Source: an uncultured Porphyromonadaceae bacterium
GTDB taxonomy: Bacteria; Bacteroidota; Bacteroidia; Bacteroidales; Muribaculaceae
Direction of reading: 5' to 3'
Assembly: GCA_947176285.1 (NCBI GenBank)
Contig: CAMWQF010000003.1
Coordinates: 1-33,793, forward strand
Length of the DNA stretch: 33,793 nt
Part shown: piece by piece, positions 33,792 through 33,793 of the stretch
Layout: each line of letters opens with the position of its first letter
How positions within the stretch are numbered: position 1 is the first letter of the stretch
Made by a program: the position numbers and the translations under genes
Notes under the pieces: model-generated
Seen by the model: only the letters and a program-made list of their open reading frames with translations
Databases searched by the model: none
Told to the model about the DNA's origin: nothing

Positions 33792-33793
33792 CG

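Noticed and set aside
1..33793. CRISPR arrays, tRNA/rRNA genes, insertion sequences, integrases or attachment sites
   Set aside because: I looked for regular repeats, transposase or integrase motifs and tRNA-like folds and saw none; the window is nearly fully occupied by metabolic and transport genes.

Overview
The window is a chromosomal stretch from a gut-type Bacteroidales bacterium, probably a Bacteroidaceae or Muribaculaceae relative; the exact genus cannot be fixed from the sequence alone. The evidence is a SusC/SusD outer-membrane pair, a hybrid two-component system (HTCS) with Reg_prop/Y_Y_Y sensor, BACON domains, many lipobox lipoproteins, and promoters of the Bacteroidetes type (TAnnTTTG at -7, TTG/TTTG near -33) in place of sigma70 promoters.

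Layout. 1-2.0 kb: the N-terminal part of an outer-membrane barrel/porin-like protein (minus strand, running off the left edge), divergent from a one-component regulator that joins a hemerythrin di-iron domain to a LuxR-type HTH, then a small membrane ORF. 2.1-2.8 kb: an SGNH/GDSL hydrolase with a strong own promoter, ending at a bidirectional terminator. 2.9-28.9 kb: a polysaccharide utilization locus (PUL) whose gene content matches xyloglucan utilization loci. Minus strand, in transcription order: GH43, a truncated HTCS-like sensor, then GH31 alpha-xylosidase (with inserted PA14 domain), GH2 beta-galactosidase and GH3 beta-glucosidase. Plus strand: a full-length HTCS, SusC, SusD, a surface glycan-binding lipoprotein in the SusE/F position, and a GH5 endo-xyloglucanase with two BACON domains, closed by a strong hairpin terminator. 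29.0-33.8 kb: a TolB-like beta-propeller lipoprotein carrying a CXXCH heme c motif, and, convergent to it, a prolyl oligopeptidase lipoprotein transcribed together with a polytopic membrane protein (DUF6057-like) that runs off the right edge.

How it works together (inference from well-studied xyloglucan PULs): the surface GH5 cuts the xyloglucan backbone, SusD and the binding lipoprotein hold the glycan, SusC imports the oligosaccharides, and the periplasmic enzymes remove side chains (GH43 arabinose, GH2 galactose, GH31 xylose) and cleave the glucan core (GH3). The HTCS senses oligosaccharides and activates the locus. No fucosidase is present in the window.

The most unusual element is the second, sensor-only HTCS paralogue (10707-13910). 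It keeps the whole periplasmic sensor, the membrane helix and a kinase-like core, but the phosphoacceptor histidine is replaced by asparagine, the ATP-lid glycine motif is degenerate, and the receiver and AraC domains are absent. It looks like a pseudokinase co-sensor or decoy inside the operon it may help regulate.
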